DNA of 64,000 nucleotides from assembly GCA_035326025.1 (NCBI GenBank), contig DAOKYT010000006.1, forward strand, positions 1-64,000, given 5' to 3'. Origin of the DNA: Amarobacter sp035326025. GTDB taxonomy: Bacteria; Chloroflexota; Dehalococcoidia; Tepidiformales; Tepidiformaceae. Both the position numbers and the translations under genes were made by a program. Under the pieces are notes generated by a model. That model searched no databases. It saw nothing but the letters and a program-made list of their open reading frames with translations, and was not told the origin of the DNA. Shown in pieces: positions 16,080 to 25,038 of the stretch (position 1 is the first letter of the stretch; each line of letters begins with the position of its first letter).

Positions 16080-17300
16080 ATGGCGAAAATCAAGGTCGTT
16101 AACCCGGTCGTCGAGCTCGATGGCGACGAAATGACCCGCATCATCTGGCAGTTCATCAAGGACAAGCTCATCCTGCCGTACCTTGATATCCAGCTGGAGT
16201 ACTACGACCTTGGCATCGAGCACCGTGACGCGACGAACGACCAGGTGACCGTTGATGCCGCCAATGCGATCAAGAAGCACGGCGTCGGCGTGAAGTGCGC
16301 GACCATCACCCCGGACGAGGCCCGCGTCGCGGAATTCAACCTGAAGCAGATGTGGAAGTCGCCCAATGGCACGATCAGGAACATCCTCGGCGGCGTGGTG
16401 TTCCGCGAGCCAATCATCTGTTCGAACATCCCGCGCCTCGTCCCGGGGTGGACGAAGCCGATCGTCATTGGCCGCCATGCTCACGGCGACCAGTACAAGG
16501 CGACCGACTTCAAGGTGCCGGGCCCCGGCACCGTCACCATCAGCTGGGTGCCCGAAGGCGGGGGAGAGCCAATCCAGCTGGAGGTCGCGAAGTTCCCCGG
16601 CCCCGGCATCGCCATGGGTATGTACAACTTCGATGACTCGATCCGGGATTTCGCCCGCGCATCGTTCCGCTACGGGCTCGATCGCAAGTACCCGGTCTAC
16701 CTTTCGACCAAGAACACCATCCTCAAGGCGTACGACGGGCGTTTCAAGGACATCTTCCAGGAGGTGTTCGACGCGGAGTTCGCCACTGACTTCAAGGCGG
16801 CGGGGCTGACGTATGAGCACCGCCTCATCGACGACATGGTCGCCGCCTCGATGAAGTGGGAGGGCGGCTATCTCTGGGCCTGCAAGAATTACGACGGCGA
16901 TGTCCAATCGGACACGATCGCGCAGGGCTTCGGGTCGCTGGGCCTGATGACATCGGTGCTGCTGACACCCGATGGGAAGACGTGCGAAGCGGAGGCCGCC
17001 CACGGCACGGTCACCCGGCACTACCGCGCCCATCAGCGCGGCGAGAAGACCTCGACAAACCCGATCGCATCGATCTTCGCGTGGACGCGCGGGCTCGCGT
17101 TCCGCGCCAAGCTCGACAACACGCCCGAGGTGGCGCGCTTCGCCGAGACCCTCGAACAGGTGTGCGTGGAGACGGTTGAAGGTGGCGAAATGACCAAGGA
17201 CCTCGCCATCCTGATCTCGCCCGATAGCCCCTGGCTGACGACGGAGGGCTTCCTGGACGCGCTCGACCGGAACCTGCGGAAGAAGATGGCGGCCTGGTAG
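16080..17300 (+). CDS. icd: Isocitrate dehydrogenase, NADP-type, homodimeric eukaryote-like class
   Basis: 406 residues. The N-terminus KIKVVNPVVELDGDEMTRIIW and the block SPNGTIRNILGGVVFREPI mark the eukaryote-like (subfamily II) IDH, different from the E. coli type. Substrate residues are in the TIRN segment, and metal acids in the DDMVAASMKWEGGYLWACKNYDGDV stretch. It converts isocitrate to 2-oxoglutarate and CO2; this class normally uses NADP. ATG start with AGAGGAG about eleven bases upstream. It follows aconitase in the same direction; the 135-base gap contains no gene. Confidence 0.93.
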   Translation: MAKIKVVNPVVELDGDEMTRIIWQFIKDKLILPYLDIQLEYYDLGIEHRDATNDQVTVDAANAIKKHGVGVKCATITPDEARVAEFNLKQMWKSPNGTIRNILGGVVFREPIICSNIPRLVPGWTKPIVIGRHAHGDQYKATDFKVPGPGTVTISWVPEGGGEPIQLEVAKFPGPGIAMGMYNFDDSIRDFARASFRYGLDRKYPVYLSTKNTILKAYDGRFKDIFQEVFDAEFATDFKAAGLTYEHRLIDDMVAASMKWEGGYLWACKNYDGDVQSDTIAQGFGSLGLMTSVLLTPDGKTCEAEAAHGTVTRHYRAHQRGEKTSTNPIASIFAWTRGLAFRAKLDNTPEVARFAETLEQVCVETVEGGEMTKDLAILISPDSPWLTTEGFLDALDRNLRKKMAAW

Positions 17301-17352
17301 GCCTAAAGGCCTGGGGCGAGGCGGACTCCCCCTCCACGTGCACCGTGAGTAG

Positions 17353-17619
17353 TCAGGCGACCGGCGTGAGCGACAACAGGTGGCGGACTTCAACGCCGCC
17401 GTCGAGCTCGTCCCAGTAGATGGCGAACCCGCCCGGTTCGAGGCGCCAACGCCGGCGCTGCGCATCTGTGGCATCGCGGAGCCAGTGAAGCCATGGCCTG
17501 TCCAGCCCGATCTCAACGATGCGACCATCGCTGAGTTGCACACGGAGGGTCTTCTCTGATAGCTCCGCGTCCACGGCTGTCACCTCTGACTCAGCGCTCG
17601 AACTTTCCGAAGTAGCCAT
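17353..17619 (-). CDS. DUF2442 domain protein
   Basis: 88 residues starting MATSESSS at 17619. The pattern TLRVQLSDGRIVEIGL...WLHWL...QRRRWRLEPGGFAIYWDELDGGVEVRHLL is the DUF2442 fold, a small protein found next to DUF4160 proteins in many genomes and sometimes listed among candidate toxin-antitoxin-like pairs. Because of a frameshift in the upstream DUF4160 gene, its frame is continuous with the first half of that gene, so a fused 159-residue product from 17832 could also be made. Function unknown. Confidence 0.75.
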   Translation of the reverse strand: MATSESSSAESEVTAVDAELSEKTLRVQLSDGRIVEIGLDRPWLHWLRDATDAQRRRWRLEPGGFAIYWDELDGGVEVRHLLSLTPVA

Positions 17620-17832
17620 TCCATGCCTCCAGGAACCTTCCCGCATTCGCGGCGCAAAGGCGGAGTACCTCTCCCAGTTCCCTCGAAGTGTATCCCGGTT
17701 GTGCTGCAATGCGACGGGATTGAGCCAGACCTTCGCCTCGCAGGAGTCGCGGAGGATGTGGATGTGGGGAGGCTCGACGCAATCGGACGAGTAAAAGCGA
17801 AACAGGTACTCCCCGATCCTGAACGTTGGCAT
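17591..17832 (-). pseudogene. DUF4160 domain protein, frameshifted
   Basis: The start MPTFRIGEYLFRFYSSDC...EPPHIHI...KVWLNPVALQHN at 17832 matches the first half of DUF4160. Homology then continues in another frame as PGYTSRELGEVLRLC...FLEAWNGYFGKFER ending at 17591. One base is missing around 17693-17698, in a C/G-rich spot (AACCGGGATAC where an extra C would restore N-P-G-Y). The restored gene would be 80 residues and overlap the DUF2442 start. Either a real mutation or a sequencing/assembly error. Its ATG shares one base with the GNAT stop (TAATG). Confidence 0.75.
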
Positions 17833-18203
17833 TAGTTCATGCCCCGCTCGAACCAGATGCCGCCCTCCGGGCCCTCGCCGTGGCGCGGGCTGAAGCCCAT
17901 GCGAATCCAGAAGTAGGCCGAGAGTCCGAGCGACGGGTGTGCCCAGGCGCGCAACCGGCGATACCCGGCCTCGCGTGCCGCCCCAACCAGCAGCCAGGCA
18001 GCCTCCGAACCGGCGCCGTAGCCGCGGTGGGTGTCATCGATGCAGAGCCGCTGGATAGTGAGGCCATCGCCGGCGGGCTCGACCTCGACCATCCCGACTC
18101 GCTGGCCATCCGCGATCCGCACGACGGCCAGGCCGGTTGGCCCCACGGGGACCAGCTCAAACCGCGTTCCGCGCGCGGCAAGGCCAGCGGAAGGTCCGTT
18201 CAT
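17832..18203 (-). CDS. GNAT-family N-acetyltransferase
   Basis: 123 residues, a short GNAT domain. It shows the acetyl-CoA pyrophosphate loop as LCIDDTHRGYGAGSEAAWLLVGAAREAGYRRLRAW, then LGLSAYFWIRMGF near the C-terminus. The acceptor substrate cannot be told. The ATG at 18203 overlaps the helicase stop in ATGA, so it is co-translated with the DinG-type gene; a longer open frame upstream lies antisense or out of frame within that helicase gene and is rejected. Confidence 0.75.
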   Translation of the reverse strand: MNGPSAGLAARGTRFELVPVGPTGLAVVRIADGQRVGMVEVEPAGDGLTIQRLCIDDTHRGYGAGSEAAWLLVGAAREAGYRRLRAWAHPSLGLSAYFWIRMGFSPRHGEGPEGGIWFERGMN

Positions 18204-20935
18204 CGTGACAGCCAGTCGCGCACCGCGTCGCCGACTTCGCGCGCGGGCGCCTTCAAGCGGGTGCACTCCGGCAGCGAGTTCAGGAAGGCCTTGCCGTACT
18301 GTTTCTCCCAGAACCGCCGGTCCAGCACGGCGACCACGCCCCGGTCGGACTTGTCGCGGATCAGCCGTCCAAACCCCTGGCGGAAGCGCAGGATCGCGGA
18401 CGGCAGCGCATAGTCGATGAACGGGTTCGGATACTGCTCGGAGCGGGCCTTGAACACCGGGTCGGAGGGTACGCCGAACGGCAGCCTCGCGATGATAAGC
18501 AGGGACAGGGCGTCGCCGCGGATGTCGATGCCCTCCCAGAAGCTTGCGGTCCCGAGGACGAGCGTGCGGGGGTTGGACCGAAGCTGCTCGGTGAGCTGGC
18601 GTGGTGATCCATCGACTCCCTGGGCGAGTGCCAGGATCCCGCTGGCATCGAGCTCCGGCTTCACCAGTCCGGCGACGCGGCGGAGGGCCGCATTCGAGGT
18701 GAACAACGCCAGGGCCCGGCCACCCGAAGCCTGCGTGAGTTCGATGATGGCGCGGGCGACCGCGTCGAGGTAGTCGCGCGCGGCCGGGTCCGGCACGTCT
18801 TCCACGGCCGCGAGCAGCGTGGACCGGCGATAGTCGAAGGGCGACCCGAGCTGAAGGGTTTCGGGGTCTTCGAGGCCCAGCCGCTTCGCGGCGAAGCTCA
18901 TGTCGCCGTTGGCACTCAGCGTCGCGCTGGTCGCGACGAGCGTCCCGGTCCTGGAGAACAGCTCCTCCCAGAGGCGTGGCCCAACTTCGATTGGGGCCGA
19001 ATTGAGCGTGCCATTGCCTTCGCGATCGCGCCCGGTCCAGACGATCGTGTCCTCTCCAGGCGAACCCATGAGCTGTTCGGCGAGGAGGTGGACCTCCTGG
19101 ACGCGCCTCAGCGCCGTCTCGAACTCCGCGGCCAGCACATCGGCGGATTCCACGGCGGCTTCGGCGACGGCCTTCGCCGCGGTGGCGCCCCGGGCTTCCA
19201 CATCGCGAATCGAGCGGAGCAGCGCATCCCAGGCCTCTTCCACGGCTTCCCACCGGTCACCGTGGCGCAAGGCGGGAGTCAGGAGCTGGCGGTCGTCCTC
19301 GCCGGCGGGAGTGAGCCGGCCGAGCGCCGCGAAGTACGGCCCGGCACGCTCGTGGCAGCGGGCCACGGCCTCTTCCAGCGACTTCGCCAGCAGTCCGAAC
19401 GCCTCCTGGGGCAGCGCCCGGAGCAGGGTGACGACTCCGCCCTCGCGCTGTTCTCGCGAGCCGCGCCGGTGGATGCCCTCCAGCGCTTCAAGCATGCGCC
19501 GCAGGCTCAGGCTGGCCCCGAACTGGTTGGTGGCGACATCTTCGAGGTTGTGCGCCTCGTCGATCACGAGGTGGTCGAACTCGGGGATGGCACTGCCCCC
19601 CGCGGCGAGGTCGGCCAGCAGGAGCGCATGGTTGACCACGAGGATATGGGCCGACTCCGCGGCCTTGCGCGCGCGCAGCAAGAAGCAAGTTCCCTCGCGG
19701 ACGTACCGGTTCTGCCTGGCGAGGCAATCCGCATCCTGCGCGCTGAAGCGCTGCCAAACGGACCATTCGCCGGGGGCGAGGTTGAGCTCCGAGCGGTCGC
19801 CCGTTTCCGTTTCCGGGAGCCAGAGCAGCATCGCCGAGCCCAGCCGGGCGAAGTCCGGGTCGCCCAACCCGGAGGCGTAGTTCGCGATCCAGCGCTGCAG
19901 GCAGAGGTAGTTCGACCGGCCCTTGAGCAGGCTCGCGCGGAGTTCCTGCTCGTCCGCGATAAACCCGGCCTGGACGAGGATTCGGCGCAGGGCGGGGATG
20001 TCCTTCGCCAGCAGCTGTTCCTGGAGCGCGATGGTGTTGGTCGAGACCACCACCCTGCGGCCATTTCGAACGGCATCGATGGCGGCCGGGAGCAGGTAGG
20101 CGAGCGACTTGCCCACGCCGGTGCCGGCCTCGATGAGGTAATGGCCACCTCCCGAGAAGGCCTTCCGCACGGCTTCCGCCATTTCCCTCTGCTCCGGGCG
20201 CTCTTCGAAGCCATCGAGGATTGTGGCAGCCGCGCGAAAGCCCGCCTCGATATCGCGCGGCGTGACGGGCAGCGGAGGCTCGTGCGGGGTGAGTGCCGGG
20301 TACTCCGGTGGCGGACTCAAGGCGGGGATGTGCCTGGCACCATCGGCTTCCCCGGCGGGGCCGGCAATGACGGCTGCCAGTGCCGGCTGGTTGATCCCGA
20401 CAAAGCGCGCAAGCTGGCTCCGCTGCGCCGGGTCGAGGCGGGCGGCGCGCGTCAGCAGGCGGGTGAACACGGCGGCCGCCATCCGCGCGTCGCTCAGGGC
20501 GCGGTGGTGCTCGAAGGTTTCCAGGTCGAGCTCGCGGGCTACTTCCGCGAGGCCATGCGAGCGGAGGCGCGGCACCAGGTAGCGCGCGAGCTCCGCCGTA
20601 TCGATGGCATCCACCTCCAGGCGCACGCCTTCACGGGCAAGGTAGTGGAGGTCGAACCCGATGTTATGTCCAACAACCTGGCTCGAACCCACGAAGGCTT
20701 CGATCTCGGGGCCAGCCGCGGCGATGGTGGCAGCCCCCCGAACCATCTGATTGGTGACACCCGTGAACCGCTCGATGAATGCCGGGATTTCGCGGCCCGG
20801 GTTTACCAGCCGCCGGAAGGTTTCGAGCTCCGTGCCTGACTCATCGAAGCGGACCGCGCCAATCTCGATGATGCGGTCTTGCTCCGGGTCGAGGCCAGTC
20901 GTTTCGAGGTCAAGCGCGACGTAGGTGCGGGTCAT
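18200..20935 (-). CDS. dinG: DinG-family helicase with N-terminal 3'-5' exonuclease domain
   Basis: 911 residues. An epsilon-type DEDDh exonuclease (D9 and E11 in ALDLETTGLD, D95 in HNIGFDLHYL, H143 and D149 in HHRALSDARM) is fused to an XPD/DinG helicase with Walker A GTGVGKS (271-277) and DEAH (459-462). This is the Gram-positive DinG-like layout. Cysteines for the usual Fe-S cluster are present at 345 (SNYLC), 404 and 417, but the expected middle one, five residues after 404, is Asn409. Cluster binding may thus be altered. The start at 20935 fits a promoter (TTGGCC-17-TAGACT) just upstream. Probable role: unwinding and trimming DNA in repair. Confidence 0.85.
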   Translation of the reverse strand: MTRTYVALDLETTGLDPEQDRIIEIGAVRFDESGTELETFRRLVNPGREIPAFIERFTGVTNQMVRGAATIAAAGPEIEAFVGSSQVVGHNIGFDLHYLAREGVRLEVDAIDTAELARYLVPRLRSHGLAEVARELDLETFEHHRALSDARMAAAVFTRLLTRAARLDPAQRSQLARFVGINQPALAAVIAGPAGEADGARHIPALSPPPEYPALTPHEPPLPVTPRDIEAGFRAAATILDGFEERPEQREMAEAVRKAFSGGGHYLIEAGTGVGKSLAYLLPAAIDAVRNGRRVVVSTNTIALQEQLLAKDIPALRRILVQAGFIADEQELRASLLKGRSNYLCLQRWIANYASGLGDPDFARLGSAMLLWLPETETGDRSELNLAPGEWSVWQRFSAQDADCLARQNRYVREGTCFLLRARKAAESAHILVVNHALLLADLAAGGSAIPEFDHLVIDEAHNLEDVATNQFGASLSLRRMLEALEGIHRRGSREQREGGVVTLLRALPQEAFGLLAKSLEEAVARCHERAGPYFAALGRLTPAGEDDRQLLTPALRHGDRWEAVEEAWDALLRSIRDVEARGATAAKAVAEAAVESADVLAAEFETALRRVQEVHLLAEQLMGSPGEDTIVWTGRDREGNGTLNSAPIEVGPRLWEELFSRTGTLVATSATLSANGDMSFAAKRLGLEDPETLQLGSPFDYRRSTLLAAVEDVPDPAARDYLDAVARAIIELTQASGGRALALFTSNAALRRVAGLVKPELDASGILALAQGVDGSPRQLTEQLRSNPRTLVLGTASFWEGIDIRGDALSLLIIARLPFGVPSDPVFKARSEQYPNPFIDYALPSAILRFRQGFGRLIRDKSDRGVVAVLDRRFWEKQYGKAFLNSLPECTRLKAPAREVGDAVRDWLSR

Positions 20936-20960
20936 GGTACGAACATCCGTGCGAAGAGGC

Positions 20961-20989
20961 AGTCTACGGCCCTCATCGGTCTGGGCCAA
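20961..20989 (-). promoter_or_regulatory. Candidate sigma-70-type promoter of the dinG-like gene
   Basis: On the minus strand TTGGCC (20984-20989), a 17-base spacer and TAGACT (20961-20966). Transcription would start about 20 bases before the ATG at 20935, which also supports that start over the in-frame upstream one. Confidence 0.4.
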
Positions 20990-21067
20990 TTGACGTTGAC
21001 AATGCTCGTTTTCACACGCGACAGGACATGACGCCTTCCGTCGGGGTCAGGCGTGCGGCAGCCGCCG

Positions 21068-21097
21068 TTGAGGCGCCTTCTCCGGCATGCGTAGAAT
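21068..21097 (+). promoter_or_regulatory. Candidate sigma-70-type promoter of the EF-G2-type gene
   Basis: TTGAGG at 21068-21073, an 18-base spacer and TAGAAT at 21092-21097. A start near 21104 would give a 35-base leader with the GGAGG ribosome site of the gene at 21139. Confidence 0.5.
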
Positions 21098-21138
21098 CGG
21101 GCACCACGGGTCACCCCAGCGAATGGAGGTTTGCGTCT

Positions 21139-23196
21139 ATGAAGGTCTATGCGACCGAAGACATCCGTAACGTGGTCCTGGTTGGCCACGGGAGCGTTGG
21201 GAAGACGATGCTCGCCGAGGCCGCGCTGTACGAAAGCGGGGGAAGTACGCGCCTCGGGACCATCCAGGACCAGAACACCATAAGTGACTACGACGAAGAC
21301 GAGCATAAGCGCAAGTTCAGCCTGAACCTCGCCATCGTCCCGGTGGAATGGGAAGGCCGCAAAATCAACATCATCGATACGCCGGGGTACGCCGACTTCG
21401 TCTCGGAAGTCATCTGTGGCAGCTATGCGGCGGATATGGCGCTGGTCGTGGTCGATGCGGTCTCGGGCCCGGAGGTTGGTACCGACCGCGCCTGGGGCAT
21501 CATCGAGAAGCTGAACCTGCCCCGCATGATTGTGGTCAATCGCATGGACCGCGAGAACGCCGATTTCGAGGCAGTCATGCGCAAGCTCCAGGAACGCTGG
21601 GGCCACCGGGTGATGCCGCTCCAGATCCCGATTGGCGCGCACGACTCGTTCGAGGGAGTCGTCGACCTGTTGCACATGCGCGCATACGTGGGCGAGAAGG
21701 CCGAGGAGGTGGCCATCCCCGGCAGCTTGCTCAGCCGCGCCGAGGAGCTCCGCGCTCAGCTGATCGAGGGCATCGTCGAGACCGACGAGGAGCTGATGAC
21801 GAAGTACTTCGCCGACGAGGAGCTGACCGAGGACGAACTGCGAAAGGTGCTCCACGGCGGCCTCGACCACAACCTGATCATCCCGGTGGTCTGCAGCTCG
21901 GCGACGAAGCTCATCGGGGTGCGCCAGCTGTTGCACAACATCGCGTTCAGCGGGCCGTCGCCCGCCGACCGTGACCCTATCGAGGCGGATGGCGTGGCCC
22001 TCACCGCCGATCCCTCGGCTCCCGTCCGCGCGCTGGTGTTCAAGACCGCCGCCGACCCGTTCGTCGGGAAGCTCACGTACCTCCGCGTGATCAGCGGGAC
22101 GGTCACCGCCGACAGCCACCTGTGGAACGCGAACAAGGAGGCGGATGAGCGGCTCGGCTCGCTGTATGTCCAGCGCGGGAAGGAACAGCTCCAGGTGCCG
22201 GAACTACGCGCCGGCGACATCGGCGTGGTGGCAAAACTGGTGCACACCGCCACCGGCGATACCCTCGGCGCCCGGGAGAGTGCCGTCAAGCTCCCGCCCA
22301 TCACCTTCCCCAACCCGGTGTTCAGCATGGCCGTCCACCCGGTCGGCAAGGGCGCGGTCGATAAGCTGGGGCCGAGCCTGCAGCGCATGGCCGAGGAGGA
22401 CCCCGGGCTCCAGTTAAGCCGCGACCCGGGCACCGGCGAAGTCATCCTTGCCGGGCTCGGCGATGCGCACCTGGACGTGGTCATGGAGCGGCTGAAGCGG
22501 AAATTCAACATCGATGTCGAGCTCTCGCTTCCACGGGTGCCGTACCGCGAAACCGTCACCCGCAAGAGCCAGGCTGAGTACACCCACAAGAAGCAGACAG
22601 GCGGCCACGGGCAGTACGCCCGCGTGGTGCTGGAGGTCGAACCCCTCGGCCGCGGCACCGGGTTGCAGTTCGGCGAGCGCGTCGTCGGTGGGTCTGTCCC
22701 GAAGGAATTCATCCCGGCGGTCGAGAAAGGGGTGATGGAGACCGCCCACGCCGGCGTCTTCGCCGGCTACGAGCTGACTGACTGCCGGGTAACGCTGCTG
22801 GATGGCAAACACCACCCGGTGGACTCGAGCGAAATGGCCTTCAAGGTGGCGGCATCACAGGCGCTCAAGGAGGCCATCAATAGCGTCGGGGGCACGCTCC
22901 TGGAGCCGGTGATGACGATCACGGTCTGGGCGCCCGAGGAGTACGCGGGCGACGTGGTGAGCGACCTGAACACGAAGCGCGCCAAGATCCACGGGATCAA
23001 CCCGGATGGTGGCATGAGCGTCATCGAGGCCGAGGTGCCGCTGGCCGAAGTCCAGCGCTACGCGTCTGATCTGCGCTCCATCACCCAGGGCCGGGGCGCG
23101 TTTACGCTCCAGTTCGACCACTACGGCGAGGTCCCGTCGCACATCGCGCAAAAGGTGGTGGCTGAACACAAGAAGGAGCTCGAGGAAGCCCACTGA
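21139..23196 (+). CDS. Elongation factor G-like GTPase (EF-G2 type)
   Basis: 685 residues with all EF-G domains: GTPase domain with P-loop GHGSVGKT, NRMD, domain II, III-V with the C-terminal AEVPLAEVQRYASDLRSITQGRG block. The G3 motif reads DTPGYADF: the catalytic His of canonical EF-G (DTPGH) is Tyr, as in mycobacterial-type FusA2/EF-G-like proteins. That suggests weakened or differently triggered GTP hydrolysis and a role in stress or ribosome handling rather than bulk elongation. ATG at 21139 has GGAGG nine bases before it. The ribosomal-protein operon that usually carries true fusA is not here, consistent with a paralogue. Confidence 0.88.
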   Translation: MKVYATEDIRNVVLVGHGSVGKTMLAEAALYESGGSTRLGTIQDQNTISDYDEDEHKRKFSLNLAIVPVEWEGRKINIIDTPGYADFVSEVICGSYAADMALVVVDAVSGPEVGTDRAWGIIEKLNLPRMIVVNRMDRENADFEAVMRKLQERWGHRVMPLQIPIGAHDSFEGVVDLLHMRAYVGEKAEEVAIPGSLLSRAEELRAQLIEGIVETDEELMTKYFADEELTEDELRKVLHGGLDHNLIIPVVCSSATKLIGVRQLLHNIAFSGPSPADRDPIEADGVALTADPSAPVRALVFKTAADPFVGKLTYLRVISGTVTADSHLWNANKEADERLGSLYVQRGKEQLQVPELRAGDIGVVAKLVHTATGDTLGARESAVKLPPITFPNPVFSMAVHPVGKGAVDKLGPSLQRMAEEDPGLQLSRDPGTGEVILAGLGDAHLDVVMERLKRKFNIDVELSLPRVPYRETVTRKSQAEYTHKKQTGGHGQYARVVLEVEPLGRGTGLQFGERVVGGSVPKEFIPAVEKGVMETAHAGVFAGYELTDCRVTLLDGKHHPVDSSEMAFKVAASQALKEAINSVGGTLLEPVMTITVWAPEEYAGDVVSDLNTKRAKIHGINPDGGMSVIEAEVPLAEVQRYASDLRSITQGRGAFTLQFDHYGEVPSHIAQKVVAEHKKELEEAH

Positions 23197-23202
23197 GGCG
23201 GG

Positions 23203-25038
23203 TCAGGGCGATCCCTCGTAGGTGATCCCGGGCAGTACCGACCGGAACCCGGGCCCCGGTGCTCCACCCCCGGTGTCGCCACGGACGACCTGGACGTTGA
23301 TGGTCGTAACGCCGCCGCCGCCAAGCAGCGGCTCGATGATGACCGTCCCGGAAAGGGGGCCGGCGGGGAGGTTCGCCGCGTCCACGGTGATCACCAGCTC
23401 GGAGTCACGTCCCCGGGTGGCAATCCGGGGGCTCTTCTGCACCACCACGTCGGTCTCGCTTCCGATCGCGACACCACCGTCGACGACACGCCCCGGAGGG
23501 TCGGCCGGGTGGCGAACGATGAGCCACGCCGCCGAGGTCCGCACCCGGAACGGAGCGATCCACGTCCCGGTGTTGCGAACCGTCACGGGCGCCGTGGTGG
23601 CACTCGCCGCCCCGGCAGTGATCGAGACCGAACGGTCGCCGATGACCTGGAGTATCGGGTTGCCGATGAATGCCGGCGCAAGGGCGGGGTCAACCGGCGG
23701 CGTGGAGTCGAAGTGCGGCTCGATCCCGAGTTCGGGAATCGCTGTCGGGAAGTCCATCGCGGCGCAGCCGTCGTTGTAGTCCGCCTTCGAGCAGGCGTGG
23801 TAGTGCTCTGGCGCCAGCGCGGTTGCCACCTGGGGCGCGCTGAGGCTGGGCATCACGAACACCTGCGGGAGCCACATGCGCCCTTCCGGGTTCACCGGCG
23901 CCTCGGGGTCGGGGGCGCTGACCTTCACCAGGAAGTCCTGTACCGACCAACCGGTGAGAGTCCCGGCCTGGATGTTCCACCAGGTGAATCCGTCGGCTTC
24001 GGACGGGCCGCCGATGATGGTGACCACCGTCCCATCGGGCACGGTAGCGAGCTTTTCGGCCTGGGTGCCAGGCTGCGCGCGGACGTTCAGCCCGTTGCCC
24101 GTCCCACTCACAATCGCGCTATCCCCAGCTGAAAACCGCGATGCGCCGGGAGGCGGCGGAGGGGTAGAGGGACTGCCACCGAGCGGTGGAGGGTAGCTCT
24201 CGCCCTTCGGCACGGGAGGGTACCGGAGGCACCCGTACACCACCTCGTTGTAGGTATAGTCGCTCCGGTTGAACACCCCGTAGCCCGGGGCGTTGGGGTC
24301 GCCGCAATGCCACAGGCTGCCGCGCAGCGGGTCGCGCGCGGGGTTGAGCGGATGGTTGCTGAACGCGAAGCCGTTGTAACTCCAGACGGCGTAATACCAG
24401 TCCTCGATGGCCAGCGGATCGCCATTGCCGGCAATGGGGCGGAGGTTCGGCGCACTGTTCCACTTGTCAGCGAGGATGCGTATTCCCTCGGCGATGTTGA
24501 ACACCGGGTGCGTGCCGATGACTGCCTGGCGGGCCGAGGGAACCCGCACCTCGAGCGCCGGCGGGGCCGAGAGATGGCCCATGCCGCTGGTGATCTGCCC
24601 GATCCCATACCCGCAGTCGATAGAGGTGAGGATTGGCCCCACTCCACCGTACGGCGTGCTGTGCGACGCGTTGCCGTAGTCGGCCTCAACCCACGCGATC
24701 GCCTTGTAGAGCGAGGGCGGGATTCCGATGGACTTGCTCGCGGGCTGCCGCGCGGCCCGGGGACCACTCTCCACGCCCTGGTAGGTGACATCGATAACTT
24801 CGCCGCTGGTAAGCGTGTATGCGGGGGGCACGACCAGTCCGCGGGCGGCAAGCTCGATGGCGCGGCCATACATGCCCGCGTAGTCCTCGAACTCGAACGT
24901 GTCAAACCCCCACCCCCGGTTGGGCAGATGGCAGGCGTAGTGGTCCGCCTGCCCGCGTTCGGGGCTGCCGAGGGCGAACGCGAACGCCAGGACACTCAGC
25001 GCCGCCAGCGCGGCCAGGCGTTCTAGCGTCGCGCCCAT
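23203..25038 (-). CDS. Secreted protein with transglycosylase-like and SH3b domains
   Basis: 611 residues with an N-terminal Sec signal (LAALSVLAFAFALG). A lysozyme-like region at about 110-260 shows LYKAIAWVEADYGNAS with a Glu in the catalytic place and CGYGIGQITSGM, typical of lytic transglycosylase folds. A Pro-rich linker (PSTPPPPPG) precedes an SH3b domain (NGLNVRAQPGTQAEKLATVPDG...). The C-terminal third looks like a beta-sandwich repeat (NTGTWIAPFRVRTSAAWLIV). It probably acts on peptidoglycan or binds the envelope. It overlaps the upstream propeller gene by 16 bases. Convergent with the EF-G-type gene, six bases apart. Confidence 0.75.
   Translation of the reverse strand: MGATLERLAALAALSVLAFAFALGSPERGQADHYACHLPNRGWGFDTFEFEDYAGMYGRAIELAARGLVVPPAYTLTSGEVIDVTYQGVESGPRAARQPASKSIGIPPSLYKAIAWVEADYGNASHSTPYGGVGPILTSIDCGYGIGQITSGMGHLSAPPALEVRVPSARQAVIGTHPVFNIAEGIRILADKWNSAPNLRPIAGNGDPLAIEDWYYAVWSYNGFAFSNHPLNPARDPLRGSLWHCGDPNAPGYGVFNRSDYTYNEVVYGCLRYPPVPKGESYPPPLGGSPSTPPPPPGASRFSAGDSAIVSGTGNGLNVRAQPGTQAEKLATVPDGTVVTIIGGPSEADGFTWWNIQAGTLTGWSVQDFLVKVSAPDPEAPVNPEGRMWLPQVFVMPSLSAPQVATALAPEHYHACSKADYNDGCAAMDFPTAIPELGIEPHFDSTPPVDPALAPAFIGNPILQVIGDRSVSITAGAASATTAPVTVRNTGTWIAPFRVRTSAAWLIVRHPADPPGRVVDGGVAIGSETDVVVQKSPRIATRGRDSELVITVDAANLPAGPLSGTVIIEPLLGGGGVTTINVQVVRGDTGGGAPGPGFRSVLPGITYEGSP

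Noticed and set aside
19088..20839. Plus-strand open frame of 583 codons opposite the DinG-type gene
   Set aside because: Shadow of the helicase; lacks recognisable domains and ribosome site.
20990..21001. TTGACG/TTGACA hexamers as -35 of the EF-G-type gene
   Set aside because: No -10 hexamer at 16-18 bases; the TTGAGG-18-TAGAAT pair downstream is better placed.
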